A stretch of DNA of 64,000 bases from Neurospora intermedia (GCA_037102815.1 BTPP01000007.1:682001-746000), one strand, 5' to 3'. Positions 46,444 through 59,086 are shown, counted from the stretch's first letter. Translations and numbers: made by a program. The notes: generated by a model from the letters alone, not told the origin.

Positions 46444-47427
46444 AGAGCTGGTCTTGATGTGCCTATGAGGGAAGGTTGATGTACATGAGTAATGTGTAAG
46501 AAGAGATGAGAAAGCCAGTTGTGCGAGTGCGGGACCATGATACCCTTGATGCCGATTAAAAGATTAATAATGCCCGAGGTCGTGAATGAACGTCGGCCAG
46601 AAAAAACTGGTTCGAGGCGTCTTCGACTCAAAATCTAATGAACAAAATTTTGAAGTACATTTTCTACATTTTCCGCACGTCGTTGTTCTCATTATGACGA
46701 GATATTTGTGTCATCTCGTCCCTTGGATTCTGTGCGCGATGATATCGGACTTCTTGATACCATCTAATCAAGATATCGGGACTGGTGACTGGCTTTCCCG
46801 ATATTTTGCCTGGTGTTGGAAATTTTGTCTGGCTAACAATCAGCTACTTGTTCAACAACCGTCTTACAACTGTCCTTATCATGAAGCGGAATCCAACCGA
46901 ATTCGGTTCGTTCGAAGCTCTATTGTAGCGTTTCACCATCAGCTCTCTCTCTAGTTCAGCTCTTGTCTTCTCAGACTGTTGAAACTGGATTGGCGATGGT
47001 TAGGCGCACTAAGCGAAGCGCGGCAAAGGGAATACTTCATTCATATAGGGATGCAGTACCTCCTTGAAGGTAGGTAACCACTCCAACTGTTTTGTTTGTA
47101 TGACTTGAAAAACAAATGGGAACTTTGCTTTGGAATAAATCGCTGCACTGTTGGATTCCTGGGCGAGGCTCGAGGGGACTCGGACTGGACTGTGTTGGTA
47201 GTCAATCTTAAAATCTTGGTGATACTCACAAGATCCTAGCTCCCGTGACTTCACGGCATTCAAAGAGGTAGGTGGTGATCGTATGTTGCTGTCTACTTGT
47301 CTACCGTTTCAGCGGCAACAACAACCCCAGCTTGTCGATTCGATCTCTCCATTTTTGGAACGCTCTTCTGGTAGGTACTCATTAAAGTCGGGGTACGTAA
47401 TGATGTCGTCGGTCAGCAAGCAAGCTC

Positions 47428-47455
47428 GGGGGGGGGGGGGGGGGGGGGGGGGGGG
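47428..47455 (+). repeat. G28 homopolymer
   Basis: An uninterrupted run of 28 G, likely to form G-quadruplex structure and to vary in length. Confidence 0.9.
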
Positions 47456-47774
47456 ATCCAGCCTGTGTCGTGGTAGGGAAAGACAAACAGCAGATGCTGA
47501 GTAGTCATCGGTGAGAAAGAGACGAGACGAGAGTGCGAACTAGGCGAGTGCGGATTTTTTTTTTTTCTTCTGGGAATCTTGGTCATTACTGCTTTGACAT
47601 GTTCAACGGATGGCAGCTAGGTATGCTGCGGATCAGAACGATTACGGGTCGCCTGGTATCGTAATCGTAGTGGCAAAGGATCGGTACAGTACAGCAAGGC
47701 TACCTAGTTGAGTGAGTGTTCAGTTGTCTTTCCTATCGATGTGCAGCGTCAGTTCTTAGTTTGAGTCTCTCAAA

Positions 47775-47917
47775 GGAAAAAAAAACAAAAAGAAGAAAAA
47801 AAAAGAAAGGAAGAAAAAGAAACAGGAAAAGAAGGAAGAAAAAGAAAAAGAAAAAGAAAAAAGAAAAAGAAAAAGAAAAAGAAAAGGAGAAAGAAAAAGA
47901 AAAAGAAAAAGAAATAA
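47775..47917 (+). repeat. Purine tract, mostly AAAAAG units
   Basis: About 140 bases of nearly pure A/G on the + strand, largely GAAAAA and GAAAAG repeats. It ends just before an ATG that opens the possible relic gene. Such a tract can form triplex DNA. Confidence 0.85.
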
Positions 47918-47930
47918 AACCGACAAAAAT

Positions 47931-48370
47931 ATGGCGACTATATCTTGGTCCTCCAGCACAGTCAAGACCACGTTCCTCAACTTAACCTTTTTCCCAACCG
48001 ACGACTCAATCTATAACCCAACCACAACCAGCATCAGCACTTGTTCGTCATCTTCTGGGTCTAGGGATATAGATCGGTGGTAAGAAATCCATCAACATCG
48101 GTGCAACTGCCGGCGTCGCCGGCTTAGTGATCCCCTGAGGGATTGCCATTTTGTTTCGTGAGAAAATCGAAAGAAAACGCAGGACCTCAGAACATGTATG
48201 GCATTTAGATTGGCATGGAAGAAGTAGAGCGTACTGTGTTCCCTCCAGGAAACAAGAAATTCGTCGCCGTTGAAAAAGGCGATGGAGGTTTGCGTCGGTC
48301 GCCCCGGACGCCCCGGAAGAGCTTCCGACGGATTATAACCATCACTGAGAACTTGTGATGGGACGGAAAC
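47931..48370 (+). pseudogene. Possible decayed single-pass membrane protein gene
   Basis: An ATG opens 50 codons of Thr/Ser-rich sequence and stops at 48081. In another frame the following bases read GGKKSINIGATAGVAGLVIP, a stop, then GIAILF and a basic REKIERKRR segment. This is the pattern of a single membrane helix with its cytosolic stop-transfer sequence, as in fungal wall-sensor-like proteins. The same frame continues through three more stops to an APDAPEELPTDYN stretch. One frameshift and several stops would have to be assumed. The stops include TGA, so RIP is not the likely cause. The family is not identified. Confidence 0.3.
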
Positions 48371-50327
48371 GCAGATTGAGAAGATAGAAAGTAAGGGACA
48401 GGTTACAAGTGAGGGATGGTAGGAAGATTGGTCTGTTTAAGGGTAATTGTTTAACGCCAGAATGAGACATTGAATGCAAAAGAGTCTGGAGACCGTCTTC
48501 TTGAGGTCTTGACTCATACCGACGGTGACTCGCGCAATTGTGGTTGTCGTGGTAACCTCCTCATTATAGCGGTTCCACTCGAAGGTAGGTGTTGTTGTTT
48601 GGTTTTGTGTTTCTCTACCCCTGAACGAAGGGCGGGACGACCGAGCTAGAGCTGAGATGACCCCACCGTTTGGCGTGAGCCGAACGTGGAAAAGTTACAC
48701 TACACGGAACACTGAGTCAAAAGTAATCATCGATCTCAACCGTCTTTTGTTGTCGAGAAGTCTTCTAGACACTTTTTTGCTTTCTTTTCCGTTTCCTTTG
48801 GTCGTTGAGAAGTGCTAGCCATGTCCAAACACTCAACATTTGCAAATGTTAACGGACACCTACATCGGCTTCATGCGTTGGGACGCGGGGGACTGGTTAC
48901 TCTATTGCAACCAACCGCGTCGCGTTTGGTGTTTTTCTGAGGATCTCGGCATCGTTGTACCGACCTTGATGCCAGAGTGAGAGACTGATGGGAGGGTTAG
49001 GGACGTTATCGCAGTGCGGGGATGTTTCCTCTTTGACTGGGAATTCGTCTGCATCGATGGTTGCATCGGTCGGAGAGAGTAATGGGGGGAAGGGGGGTTT
49101 TGGGAAGATTGATAACTGCATGTCTGTCAGCTGTCTGCGTTTAGTGAACCAACAGCATGTGGAAAGCAGATTGTGTTGTATGATGGAGGGGGGAGGAACT
49201 GCTTCGACCCGAACGAAGATACGAAAGTTCCGAGCGAAGCGGCCGTATTATTCCGGAGTTATCATCTTATATACTCCTTATCACTCACACCGGCCGGCCG
49301 GGCATGACATCCAGCTTCCGTTGACAGTACCGGACCGGAACTGATCTGTGAAGTGTGAGGGACCGATCAAGACCTAAAGTCGGAGGTCCGAGATCCGAGC
49401 CTGACACCGACCGGTTCGCCATCTGGACCTCCATCCATCAGCGAATTGTACCCGGACGTATCAGTGTCGAGAGAGAAGACCAGGTGACATGACTTTATCA
49501 GGGTCGGTCAGTGGTAGCAGGGATAGCTCTTTCCCCGGGGACATTCTGTTCACGTATGCTGCCAAGGATTCTGGAAGAGGCATAGCCACAGCGCCCCCGC
49601 CCTTGCCCGCATGCCAGCTTCTCTGGGCAGGAAGCTCGGCGTAGTCGACAATGGCACTTTACTGGCCACTCAACCCCGATAGGCCATGATAGGTCACAAT
49701 ATTTCAACCCGCCCCCTCAACTGACCATACTGGCCAGGAACTGCATGCGTATTTCCAAGGGCTTGGATAGCTTGGGGGGCTCTTGGCTGATATACCAGGA
49801 AGAGGGAGCAGAGAGGGGAATGTGTCGAGATTGTACTTGTGGTACTCTGTCGTTGTCGGGCTGTGGTTGGGTGTGCTTGATATGCTCAAACAACAACAGC
49901 AGCGATGTTGTGTTGTGTTGAAGCAGCGTGGCGGGCCGCATATGGCGCGGAGAGATACTGAGTGAGGCCGGGCATCCGGCCAAACAAGTGACAGAGGGAG
50001 GAGAGGAGATCATATCGATGTGGATGATACCGTTTGATATACCTTCCCTTTCCGTGTATGGACGCGGATAGGCTGATCAACAATGCAGCGAGTGAAGCTC
50101 CTTCTCGGCGTTGTGAGGTACCTTCCTCTGTTTGCTTCTTTGGGTGGGCGGTCACTTCCTCATTGTTGATAAAAGCCCCCCGCATATCCCGTCACACAAG
50201 AGGCGGCTGTTCTCGGTTTCCCTCTTCCTTATCTTTCCCCCCTCCTCCCTTTTTGCTTTCCACTACGTACATCATTAAACTTCGCTGAAGTTCAACCGGC
50301 GAGCATCTCACATACACGGGATATTGA

Positions 50328-53300
50328 ATGGGGACAGAGATCGAACTTGACGTCGAGGGCCAGACGGAGCCTCCTATATGTGGCTTCAAGAGTCCAACAA
50401 CGTCTAAAACAACCACACGGTCCCCAACTTTGACTACGCTCAACACCGGGACCATCATCGGAGAAGAATGTGAATACCGGGCCGACGACGACGCCACCAC
50501 TACTACTACTACCGGAACTGGACCCGGCGATCTCCCGTCCTTCACGCCTGAAGCGGCCCACACCCTTTCGGTGCCGGACGTCTGTGCTTTTCTCAGAACC
50601 GACCCTGAGTAATTCCCCTTTGATGCCCTAAAGCAGACATGCACTGCACTCAAAAGTTTGGTCACTTATTTAGTCTTGTAGAGATGGAATCGACATCGAT
50701 GAAGCTGCCCGTCGTCTGCAGCACCATGGCCCCAACAAGGTTGAGGGTGCCAAGGGTTTATCCCTTTGGACGATTCTCTTAAGACAGGTCTCCAACAGCT
50801 TGACTCTTGTCCTCGTTATTACTATGGTATTGTCCTTTGCCATCAGTGACCACATCGAAGGCGGTGTCATTGCTGCGGTCATTCTTCTCAACATCATAGT
50901 CGGGTAAGACTGAACCAAGCTTCATTTCATGTCCTTGTTGCCCCCTTGTTAGTCAAGATGCTAACCACAACCTCGTCCGTCAGCTTCCTCCAGGACTATC
51001 GCGCCGAGCAAACCATCCAGGCTTTGTACGCCCTCTCGGCGCCCACCTGCAAAGTCATCCGGTCCGGTGTCACTTCTACCATCAAAGCTGAGACACTTGT
51101 GCCCGGCGACATTGTCCGCCTCGGCGTCGGCGATGTGGTCCCCGCCGATCTCCGTCTCGCCACCGGCATCAACCTCTCCACCGACGAGGCCCTGCTAACT
51201 GGCGAATCCCTTCCCGTCAGCAAGCATGCTGAGTTAGTTATGGCCCGGGACCGTGATGTCCCTCTCGGCGACCGTTCCAACATGGTTTACTCAGCCAGCA
51301 CCATCACTCGCGGACGCGCCACGGGCATCGTCGTCTCGACAGGAATGAGTACCGAGGTAGGCAAGATTGCGGGCCTGTTGCGCGACAGTAACGGCGGGCG
51401 CAACAAGAAGCGCATCGACACAGAAGAAATGGGAACCCTCCGCTCGCTGACCGTCCGCGCCCGAAACGGCATGCGTGTCCTCCTTGGTCTCGACGGTACG
51501 CCACTGCAGGTCACGCTGAGCAAGTTTGCTCTGCTGCTATTTGCTCTGGCCATTTTGTTGGCCATCATCGTCTTCTCTGTCAGCAAATTCGACGTCACGG
51601 ATGAGGTACTCATCTACGGCATCTGCGTCGCCGTGGCCGTCATCCCGGAGTCACTCATCGCTGTGCTGACCATCGCGACCGCGCTTGGCACCCGCGCCAT
51701 GGCCCGTGGAAACGTGGTAATTCGCAAGCTAGCCGCGCTCGAGGCGGTCGGCGGGGTGACAAATATTTGTTCTGACAAAACGGGAACGCTGACGCAGGGC
51801 AAGATGGTGACCAAGAAGGTCTGGCTTGCGGATGGCACTGAGGTCGAAGTCCTAGGGACGACGCATCCTTTTGATCCTACCAGCGGCTCGGTTAACATTG
51901 GAGAGCAAGTCTTTAGCCTCGCTGATCATGGCATGAAAGACCCCGAAGAGGCCATTGGTGAAAAAGGGGAGAATCTCAAGGTTTTTCTGGAGAGCATTGC
52001 TCTTTGCAACAACGCGGCTGTCACCAAGGCCGAGGAAGCAGGTACTTATTCGGCTATCGGTGAGCCAACCGAGATTGCGTTGCAGACCTTTGCAATGCGG
52101 TTTGGTATGGGAAAGCCGAGTGTGTTGACTGCTGTTGATGGACAATCACAACAGCAGCTGCTCTCCGAGTACCCTTTTGATTCATCCTGCAAGAGGATGA
52201 CGGTCGTTTACACAAGCACAGAGAGCGGCGGCGCTGGTGATGCTTACGCTTACACCAAAGGCGCGCTCGAAGCTCTATTGCCTTTACTTGACGCTTCCGA
52301 CGAGCAGAAGGTTGAAATCGTGGCAAAGGCGGAAGCCCTTGCTGCCCAAGGCCTGCGTGTGCTTTGTGTTGCTAAGCGATCCGTCAATGGAGCCCTCTTC
52401 CAGGCTGGGGAGGACGTCTCTGCTACTCCCGAAAAGGAGAAAGCGTCGGCGTCAAATGTTCCCGAGAGATCAAGCGTCGAAATGCATTTGACCTTCCTTG
52501 GTTTGGCTGGTATCTATGACCCTCCCCGTCTCGAGTCCGCTGCAGCGGTTCAGAAGTGTCAGGCAGCTGGTATCACGGTTCATATGGTAACGGGTGACCA
52601 CGTCAAGACTGCAACGGCCATTGCCTGCGAAATTGGCATTCTCAACTCGGACAGATTACAGAATGGGACCGAGGTGATGGTGGCCAACGCTTTCGACAGT
52701 CTCACAGACGCCGAAATTGACGCCTTGGCTAGTCTGCCCTTGGTGCTTGCGAGATGCAGCCCAACGACCAAGGTTAGAATGGTGGAAGCCATGCATAGGA
52801 GAAAGGCCTTTTGCGTCATGACCGGCGACGGCGTCAACGACTCGCCCGCCCTGAAGAAGTCAGACGTGGGCATCGCCATGGGACTAAGCGGCAGTGATGT
52901 TGCCAAAGAGGCGGCAGATATGGTTCTCACTGATGACAACTTTGCTTCCATCGTTACCGCCATTGAAGAGGGAAGAAGGCTGTTTGATAACATTCAGAAG
53001 GTACGTACCTGATTGAGCAAGCGGACGGCATGAAAACGCCATGACTAACACGAGCAACCCTAGTTCCTCCTCCACCTCCTGATCTCCAACATTGCCCAAG
53101 TCATCCTCCTCCTCATCGGTCTCTCTTTCAAGGACAATGATGGTATCTCCGTCTTCCCCCTCTCGCCCCTCGAAATCCTCTGGGCCAATCTCGTCACCTC
53201 TTCCTTCCTCGCCCTCGGCCTCGGTCTCGAAGATGCCCAGCCGGATGTGATGCAACGCCCTCCGCACGACCTGCAAGTTGGCATTTTCACGCGCGAGCTG

Positions 53301-53819
53301 ATTGTCGACAAATTCGTCTACGGCACAGCCATGGGCGGTCTTTGTCTGGCGGCCTTCACCAGCGTGGCATACGGCATGTCAGGCGCCGACGGACTCGGCG
53401 AGGGTTGCAATGAGGACTGGACGTCTGAGTGTGGCGTGGCATTCAGGGCGCGAGCGACGACTTTCGCTACGCTGACGTTTCTGTTGCTGGTCACGGCATG
53501 GGAAGCGAAGCACTTCACCCGGTCGCTGTTCAACATGCATCCCGAAAAGTACTCGGGCCCACTATCCGTTTTGAAGACGGTGTGGCAGAACAAGTTCCTG
53601 TTTGGCGCGGTGTCGGCGGGGTTCGTGATCTGCTTTCCCGTCATCTACATCCCCGTTATTAACCATGTGGTGTTCAAACATAATGCCATTACGTGGGAAT
53701 GGGGTGTTGTTATGGCTTGTGTGGTTGTTTACGTGGCCATCATCGAGGGTTGGAAGGCTCTCAAGAGGCGAACTTTGAAGACGAAGATGGTGACTGGGGT
53801 TGGTGGAGAGGGGGTGTAA
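50328..53819 (+). CDS. Type II P-type cation ATPase, ENA-like
   Basis: An ATP-driven cation pump. Four exons (50328-50608, 50682-50903, 50984-53000 and 53064-53819) have introns of 63-80 bases, giving 1091 residues. The N-terminal 80 residues are Thr-rich and disordered. A cation ATPase N-terminal domain follows (DGIDIDEAARRLQHHGPN). The actuator motif LTGESLPV, the phosphorylated Asp in CSDKTGTLTQGKM (Asp432), a KGALE nucleotide-binding motif and the hinge MTGDGVNDSPALKKSDVG are all intact. Membrane helix 4 carries VIPESLIAVLTI. The FLQDYRAEQT segment after helix 2 and ALSAPTCKVIRSG fit the fungal type IID (Na+/K+ efflux, ENA) group better than calcium pumps, but I place it by eye only. It probably sits in the plasma membrane and serves salt or pH tolerance. 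Confidence 0.93.
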
Positions 53820-54305
53820 GGCCCTTGAGTGATTGAGGGTGGACAGGAAAGACGTTTGACATGCTGTCGGGGGCTTGGTGAAGAAGTCGCCTAGGTGTGG
53901 CACGTCAGCGATGGTTATGTGTAACGGTTATGAATGATGCGTGTCACGCAGGGTTGAGAGAGAGGACAACAGATTGTCATTATTAGTCCTAGTCGGGGTT
54001 TCGTTCTCTAAAGGCGTATAGCTACCTCTGGATTGAAATAAAGTATGCTATGCCATAAAGACAGCATGTTTCCGACGTCGACTGATTGTGAGGAAGGATC
54101 TTGCACTTCAGGTTGTCACGGCCACCCGGCCAAGGGTTGGCGCCTGAAGTTTGTAGTGTGCGCCCGTTACAGCGCTCATCCATTGAGCCGCCAGTGCTGC
54201 GTATATTGGTGTTGAGGGTTAGGACTTGGGAAAGGGATTTGTATACCGGACAGAAATTCAAGACAAGATCTTCAGTTGAAATGACATCAAATCAGCATGG
54301 ATATC
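53820..54305. other. Intergenic between convergent genes
   Basis: About 490 bases with the two 3' ends. Nothing else is seen. Confidence 0.55.
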
Positions 54306-55358
54306 TCACAGCTTACTCTCTCTCTTCCTCATCGGCGTAGCAAACCCTCCCTCATTCATGTTCCCATCCTGCGCCATCGCCGCCGCCGCCATCGCCTCAC
54401 TAATCGCATCCACGCTCCTCAAAATCCACTCACACCCTTCATCACTAGCCAATCTTTCGATCCCCTCCGCTTCCTCACTTTTCCTTTCTCTTTCCCCTTC
54501 ACCTCCCTCACCAGACTGACCAGCAAACTCAGGCAAATGCGCCCCCTGCTCAACCGCCTTCCTCAATCCAAACACATGCGACAACACCTGCGGCCCCACG
54601 CCCGTTTGCGCACGTAAACACGCAATGGCCACCACGCTCGTCAGACTCCTGCCCACTTTACTACTCCCCTGTCCATATTTCTCAGGGGGATCACTGAGTA
54701 GCGGACCATAATGGCTTTGGAGGATATGCACGGGTAAATCGGGGTGGGCCTCGGATAGCTTGGCTTCTAGTTTGGCGTCGAGGGGGGTGTAGATGGATTC
54801 CCAGAGTTGACGACCGCGGGCGTGGACGGAGGAGATGTTTTGGGGGGTGGTTTGGCGGGTCGGGGTGGTGGATAAAAGGGGGGAGAGATGGGGGTGGGAC
54901 GAGGAGAGGTGCGAGCGGAAGGCGTTGAGGGTGTTGATTGTGCGGGGGATGCCGTTGAAGGAGATGCATTTGAGACCGATTTCGCGGATGAATTCGGCGG
55001 GGGCGAGGAGTGCTGAAGGGGAAGAGGAAGATGAGGAAGAAGAAGGCCATCGGGAGGAGGCGAGTGTGAGGAGGGGTCCTAAGGAAGAGGGCGAGTTGAG
55101 GGTGAATGTTGCTGCTGCCTGGTTTTGGATGTTAGTAATTTCATGAGCAAGAAAAAAGACTATATGGATGGTCTGAAGAAAAATAATGAAAAAACATACA
55201 GAAAGCGCAAGCCATGGCTTCTCGCCGTATTTCCTCTCGCGACCCTCATCTGCGATCTTGGTGTAGACGGCCTCAATGTTGCGCGGCGCCGGGGTCGGGC
55301 CAGGCCGCGCAAAGGGCGCGTTGATGAGACCCTTGAGAGAAGGGGAAAGCTTGGACAT
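54306..55358 (-). CDS. AhpD/carboxymuconolactone decarboxylase-like protein
   Basis: Two exons (55200-55358 and 54306-55118) are joined by an 81-base intron (GTATGT...CCAG), giving 323 residues. The core from about residue 85 to 235 reads as an AhpD-like all-helical fold: EFIREIGLKCISFNGIPRTINTLNAFR, a RGRQLWESIYTPL segment, AHPDLPVHILQSHYGPLLSDP and SVVAIACLRAQTGVGPQVLSHVFGLRKA. The CxxC redox pair of true AhpD is absent, so peroxidase-linked activity is doubtful. Residues about 240-265 are a Gly/Glu/Arg-rich insert. The N-terminus could be a weak mitochondrial signal. Fungal relatives are mostly uncharacterised. The family call is by eye. Confidence 0.65.
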   Translation of the reverse strand: MSKLSPSLKGLINAPFARPGPTPAPRNIEAVYTKIADEGRERKYGEKPWLALSVCFFIIFLQTIHIVFFLAHEITNIQNQAAATFTLNSPSSLGPLLTLASSRWPSSSSSSSSPSALLAPAEFIREIGLKCISFNGIPRTINTLNAFRSHLSSSHPHLSPLLSTTPTRQTTPQNISSVHARGRQLWESIYTPLDAKLEAKLSEAHPDLPVHILQSHYGPLLSDPPEKYGQGSSKVGRSLTSVVAIACLRAQTGVGPQVLSHVFGLRKAVEQGAHLPEFAGQSGEGGEGERERKSEEAEGIERLASDEGCEWILRSVDAISEAMAAAAMAQDGNMNEGGFATPMRKRESKL

Positions 55359-56123
55359 CTTCCTTCTTTCTGCGAATGTCACTATATTTCTCGGGCAGGC
55401 GGTTTTAGTCTTATAGTATCTTTCAAGTTGCGATGCCCGGAAGAGCTGGACGTCGTCGACGTGGCGGCAAGTGGAAGTTGAGGTAAGGCAGGTACTAGAG
55501 AGTAGGTTTTCCAACTTTTGTGATGTGAGAATTAAGGCAGATGAGGTGATCTAGAAAGGTTGCTTCTTGGCACTTCCCCCCGCGTTTATATCGTGCGTTC
55601 CTTCGTTTGTTTGGATGTGTGTTGAAAGGGGGATAGTTACCTACCCCGGACATCGGAAATGTAGGTTGATAGGTGACCGAGGCAGTGGAGTTTCATCCCC
55701 CCCCGTTTCGGCACCTAGAAAATATGCCGAAGCTGTGGGTGTTATCTACAATGCCCCTGAAAGACACCAACATGATCCCTGCAGATAACCACACCACCAC
55801 AAAGTTCCCCTTCTAGAACCGGAAGATTTCTTCTGTTACGATGGGCTATTTTTGACAGAAAGGAAACACATGGTTAGAGTTTCCTTGACGTTGACTAACA
55901 GCTAAGTTTCCCCAGGCCTGCCTGAATGTTAAATGCCATCATGACCATGGTCTAAAATTGAACTAGGAAATCAATCTGACACACTTGTCCGATTCTAAGC
56001 TTCTCTCGCTTGTCAACATAGTCGGGTAGAAACATGACGTGATAGAGATGGTAGTTGTTGTTGATGATGATGCATACAACGACTACTTCTGCCTCCCTGA
56101 TGCCATGATGTGCGGCAAAAAAG
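55359..56123. other. Intergenic, no supported gene
   Basis: About 760 bases with the promoter of the AhpD-like gene (left) and the 3' flank of the tRNA (right). No other signal is seen. Confidence 0.55.
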
Positions 56124-56209
56124 TGGGATTGCCAGGAATCGAACCTGGGTCCTCTCGGATCGCTGTGAGAAACCACAACGAGAAGTACTGACCACTATAC
56201 TACAATCCC
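56124..56209 (-). tRNA. tRNA-His (GUG) with a 14-base intron
   Basis: The acceptor stem GGGATTG pairs with CAATCCC, followed by discriminator A. The D arm (TAGTGGTCAGTA), anticodon stem TCTCG/CGAGA with loop TTGTGGC, and T arm (CCAGGTTCGATTCCTGG) all fold. Anticodon GTG gives His. The 14 extra bases (TTTCTCACAGCGAT) sit after position 37, the standard place for nuclear tRNA introns. The mature gene part is 72 bases, and G-1 would be added later. Internal A and B boxes are intact, so the gene should be active. Confidence 0.95.
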
Positions 56210-56344
56210 CGATATCGAGATGATATGTGTGGTGTTTGCGAAACCCTTAACATGCAGGGTAAACAAAACATACGAACTTAAAGATGGCGCTCTGCATGCC
56301 GAATGAACCCATACCTGGTTCTATGCATAGACTGCTTGAATGCT

Positions 56345-58153
56345 CTATTCCATCGTCTTCAAGTCATCTGCCACTGAAAACACTGCATCCGTCTTTCTCC
56401 TCACTTCCTCAACGTCTACCCCCGGCGCAATCTCTGTCAAGGTAAGCGTACCCTTCTTCCGGTCAACCTCAAAAACGCACAGATCAGTGATGATGGTGCT
56501 GACAACCCTTGCACCCGTCAGCGGCAAGCTGCAGCTCTGCACCACTTTGGACGACCCATCCTTGGCAACATGCTCGGTAGCCACCACGATCTTGGTGTTG
56601 TCCGGATTAGACACCAGGTCCATAGCACCGCCCATTCCCTTGAACATCTTTCCGGGAATCATGTAGTTTGCAAGGTCGCCGGCCGCGCTGACCTGCAGCG
56701 CTCCGAGGATGGAAACGTCGACGTGGCCGCCTCGGATCATGGAGAAGGATTCAGAGCTATCAAAGGTGGCGGCGCCGGGGACGAGGGTGACGCTTTCTTT
56801 GCCGGCGTTGACGATATCGCTGGGAATGACGGTTAGTACGCTATATGATAATCTGATGAGGGGGGAATGAGTACTCACGGATCAACTTCGTCGGGCAAGG
56901 GGTACGGACCCATGCCCAGAATACCGTTCTCAGACTGGATCCAAACTTGATGTCCAGGCGGCAAGAACTCCGGAGCCAAGGTTGGGATACCGACCCCGAG
57001 ATTGACATAAAATCCATGTTTTAGCTCCTTCGCCGCGCGCCTGGCAATCCTGTTCCTCCGTTCCTGCGCATCCGAACCCCCTGATTTGGCCGCCTTCGCC
57101 TGGTTTCCATCACTACCATCGTCTCGCGACCGCGTCTTGAGAACCTCGACCTGGGATGGTTTCGTAGCCGGCACAATGCGGTCGATGAAAATTCCAGCAA
57201 GGTCCACGTCGTTGGCGTCAATTTCGCCAACCTCAACAATGTTCTCTGCCTCGACGATGGCCACCTTTGCGGCCTTGGCCATTAAGGGCGCAAAGCCCTT
57301 GGCCGTGTAGCGGAAGACGCAGTTTCCAGCTTTATCAACCTTCCATGCGCGGAGAATCGCTACGTCGCCCGGTAGAGCGGTTTCCATCAGGAACGGTTGG
57401 CCGTTGAAGATCCTCGTTTCTCGGGGCTTGCCGTACTCGACCACATTTCCGTCGGCGTCATGACGAACGGGAATCTCGCCTTGTTGGATGAACGTGCGCC
57501 CGCCAGTAGGTGTGAAAAAGGCCGGAATACCACTGCCAGCAGCTCGTATCCTCTCGGCTATTGTTCCTTGGGGGCAAAGCTCGACAGCGATTTTGCCAGT
57601 GAGATACTTCTTTTCGAGGATCTTGTTGGATCCTAGATGGGACATGATCATGCGATCGATCTGGCCCGACTCGATAAGGAGAGCCAGGCCTCCGCGACCT
57701 TCGGCGCCCGCATTGTTGGATACCGCTGTTAGGGAGTGGAGAGATTCTGGGCCTCTTTGTCGAATTGCCTCGATGAGGGTTTCTGTGACACCAACCTAAC
57801 TTAGTATCCGTAATCACAGAGCTGGAGTGCACTGGACACATGGTCGCCTGCTCACCTGGCACACCACACAAGCCAAAGCCCGAACTCAAGATAACAGATC
57901 CGCTCCTGATATCCGCCACAGCATCGTCGGCGCTGGCATACAACTTGGAATCGCCACGGGTTACTGTCGGGAGAGATTGCGAGCGCCAATGTTTTGAGTA
58001 GGACAGACTCCGAACGCCATGCCCTGTTTGTATACTAATTCGTAGCGAAAGCTTTGACGAAGGTCTGGTGGCGGCAGAAGTTGATACAGCCCATTGGCGA
58101 GCAACGAGAAGTGCCGGCGCGCTATGTCGTAATGCCCGCGGAAGGCTAGCCAT
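56345..58153 (-). CDS. Succinyl-CoA:3-oxoacid CoA-transferase, mitochondrial
   Basis: It moves CoA from succinyl-CoA to acetoacetate or related acids in mitochondria, for ketone body and branched-acid use. Three exons (57856-58153, 56879-57782 and 56345-56819) have introns of 73 (GTGAGC...ACAG) and 59 bases (GTGAGT...CCAG), giving 558 residues. The start ASLPRALRHSAPALLVARQW with Arg/Ser and no acids is a mitochondrial presequence. The alpha part has GFGLCGVPETLIEAI, completed across intron 1. A Lys/Ser/Gly linker at about 320-345 joins the halves, as in the fused eukaryotic enzyme. The beta part has NLGVGIPTLAPEF and SENGILGMGPYP, whose Glu is the catalytic residue of the family, then DEVDPDIVNAGKE across intron 2. 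An acetate- or propionate-using CoA-transferase is the alternative. Confidence 0.93.
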
Positions 58154-59086
58154 TATCGCCGTTTTTGTTGGTATTGAAATAGTACGAAGCGAATATTGTG
58201 TTGGAGGCGTGTCAGCAGCTCCGAGGAAGCAGAAGCAATGCGCAAGTAAACCAAAGGTCAACGGCTAACACGGCCGGCGATTCGTCCCGGTTTCTGAGAC
58301 ACGAGCGGCCATCTGGATGTGTTGGGTGTTGCGCATGCGATTGCGCTCGGCAATTGATTTGGACTCCGCGAGGGGGAACCTCCAATGGCGGGCGATTGTC
58401 GATCAACGAAATCAACACCGCATTTGGCGACATGGCGCCAAGACCAGAGACGTCACGCAGCGGGGCCGAAGTTGACAGATTCATATGCTACCGATTCCCA
58501 TTCCATTGCCGAATCGAGGGAGTCAATTGCAGGCAAAGGTGTTCTGGCGGTGGTCTGTCGACAGATGAAGCATCCATCTGATGCGCAAGAGGAAACGAGA
58601 ATAAAGACAGCGAGGAGGAAGACGCTTGGGTGGGGGAAAACGGACGGGGGACTTCAATGTGGCTTATCGGCATACGGTACCTTATCGCCTTGTCTTATTC
58701 TTGTAAAGGTGTATTAGTGTCATCCAATACACAAGGTCCAAATGCCTTCGATTGACGAGAAGCTGTAAAGTAACAAAGGCTCACTTCGTGTCTGGCTTTC
58801 TCGTAAAAGGCATTCGGATGGCGCACCTCTATAATACCAAGTCCCAGACCCATACTGCTGTTCAGTACGCAGAGGTCCTTATCTTACCTTACCATGGAGT
58901 GACGTCATAACCAAAGCTCCGTCCGTCGTTGTTGACGTCCGACATACAAACACAACTGAATGATCTCCAACTCGGTCGTCAACACATTGGGTGACTACCA
59001 CTACCGAACCCATTTCTCGAGAAAAACTGAACCTTCTCTAGTGACACATCATCACCTCAGAAAGAAAAGAAAGAAGAAACCACAAA
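58154..59086. other. Divergent promoter region
   Basis: About 930 bases between the CoA-transferase (-) and the HHE-like gene (+). Small frames here show no motif. The right end is a CA/GA-rich leader. Confidence 0.5.

Larger units (their letters stand above)
46444..50327. other. Long gene-free stretch with simple-sequence tracts and a possible relic
   Basis: About 3.9 kb. It contains a G28 run, a purine tract and a possible decayed gene, listed separately. Elsewhere only short motif-free frames occur. CCGGCCGG palindromic sequence lies near 49292. The right end is the leader and promoter of the P-type ATPase. Confidence 0.45.

Noticed and set aside
47283-47504. Frame of 73 codons with a Gly run
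   Set aside because: Produced by translation of the G28 homopolymer.
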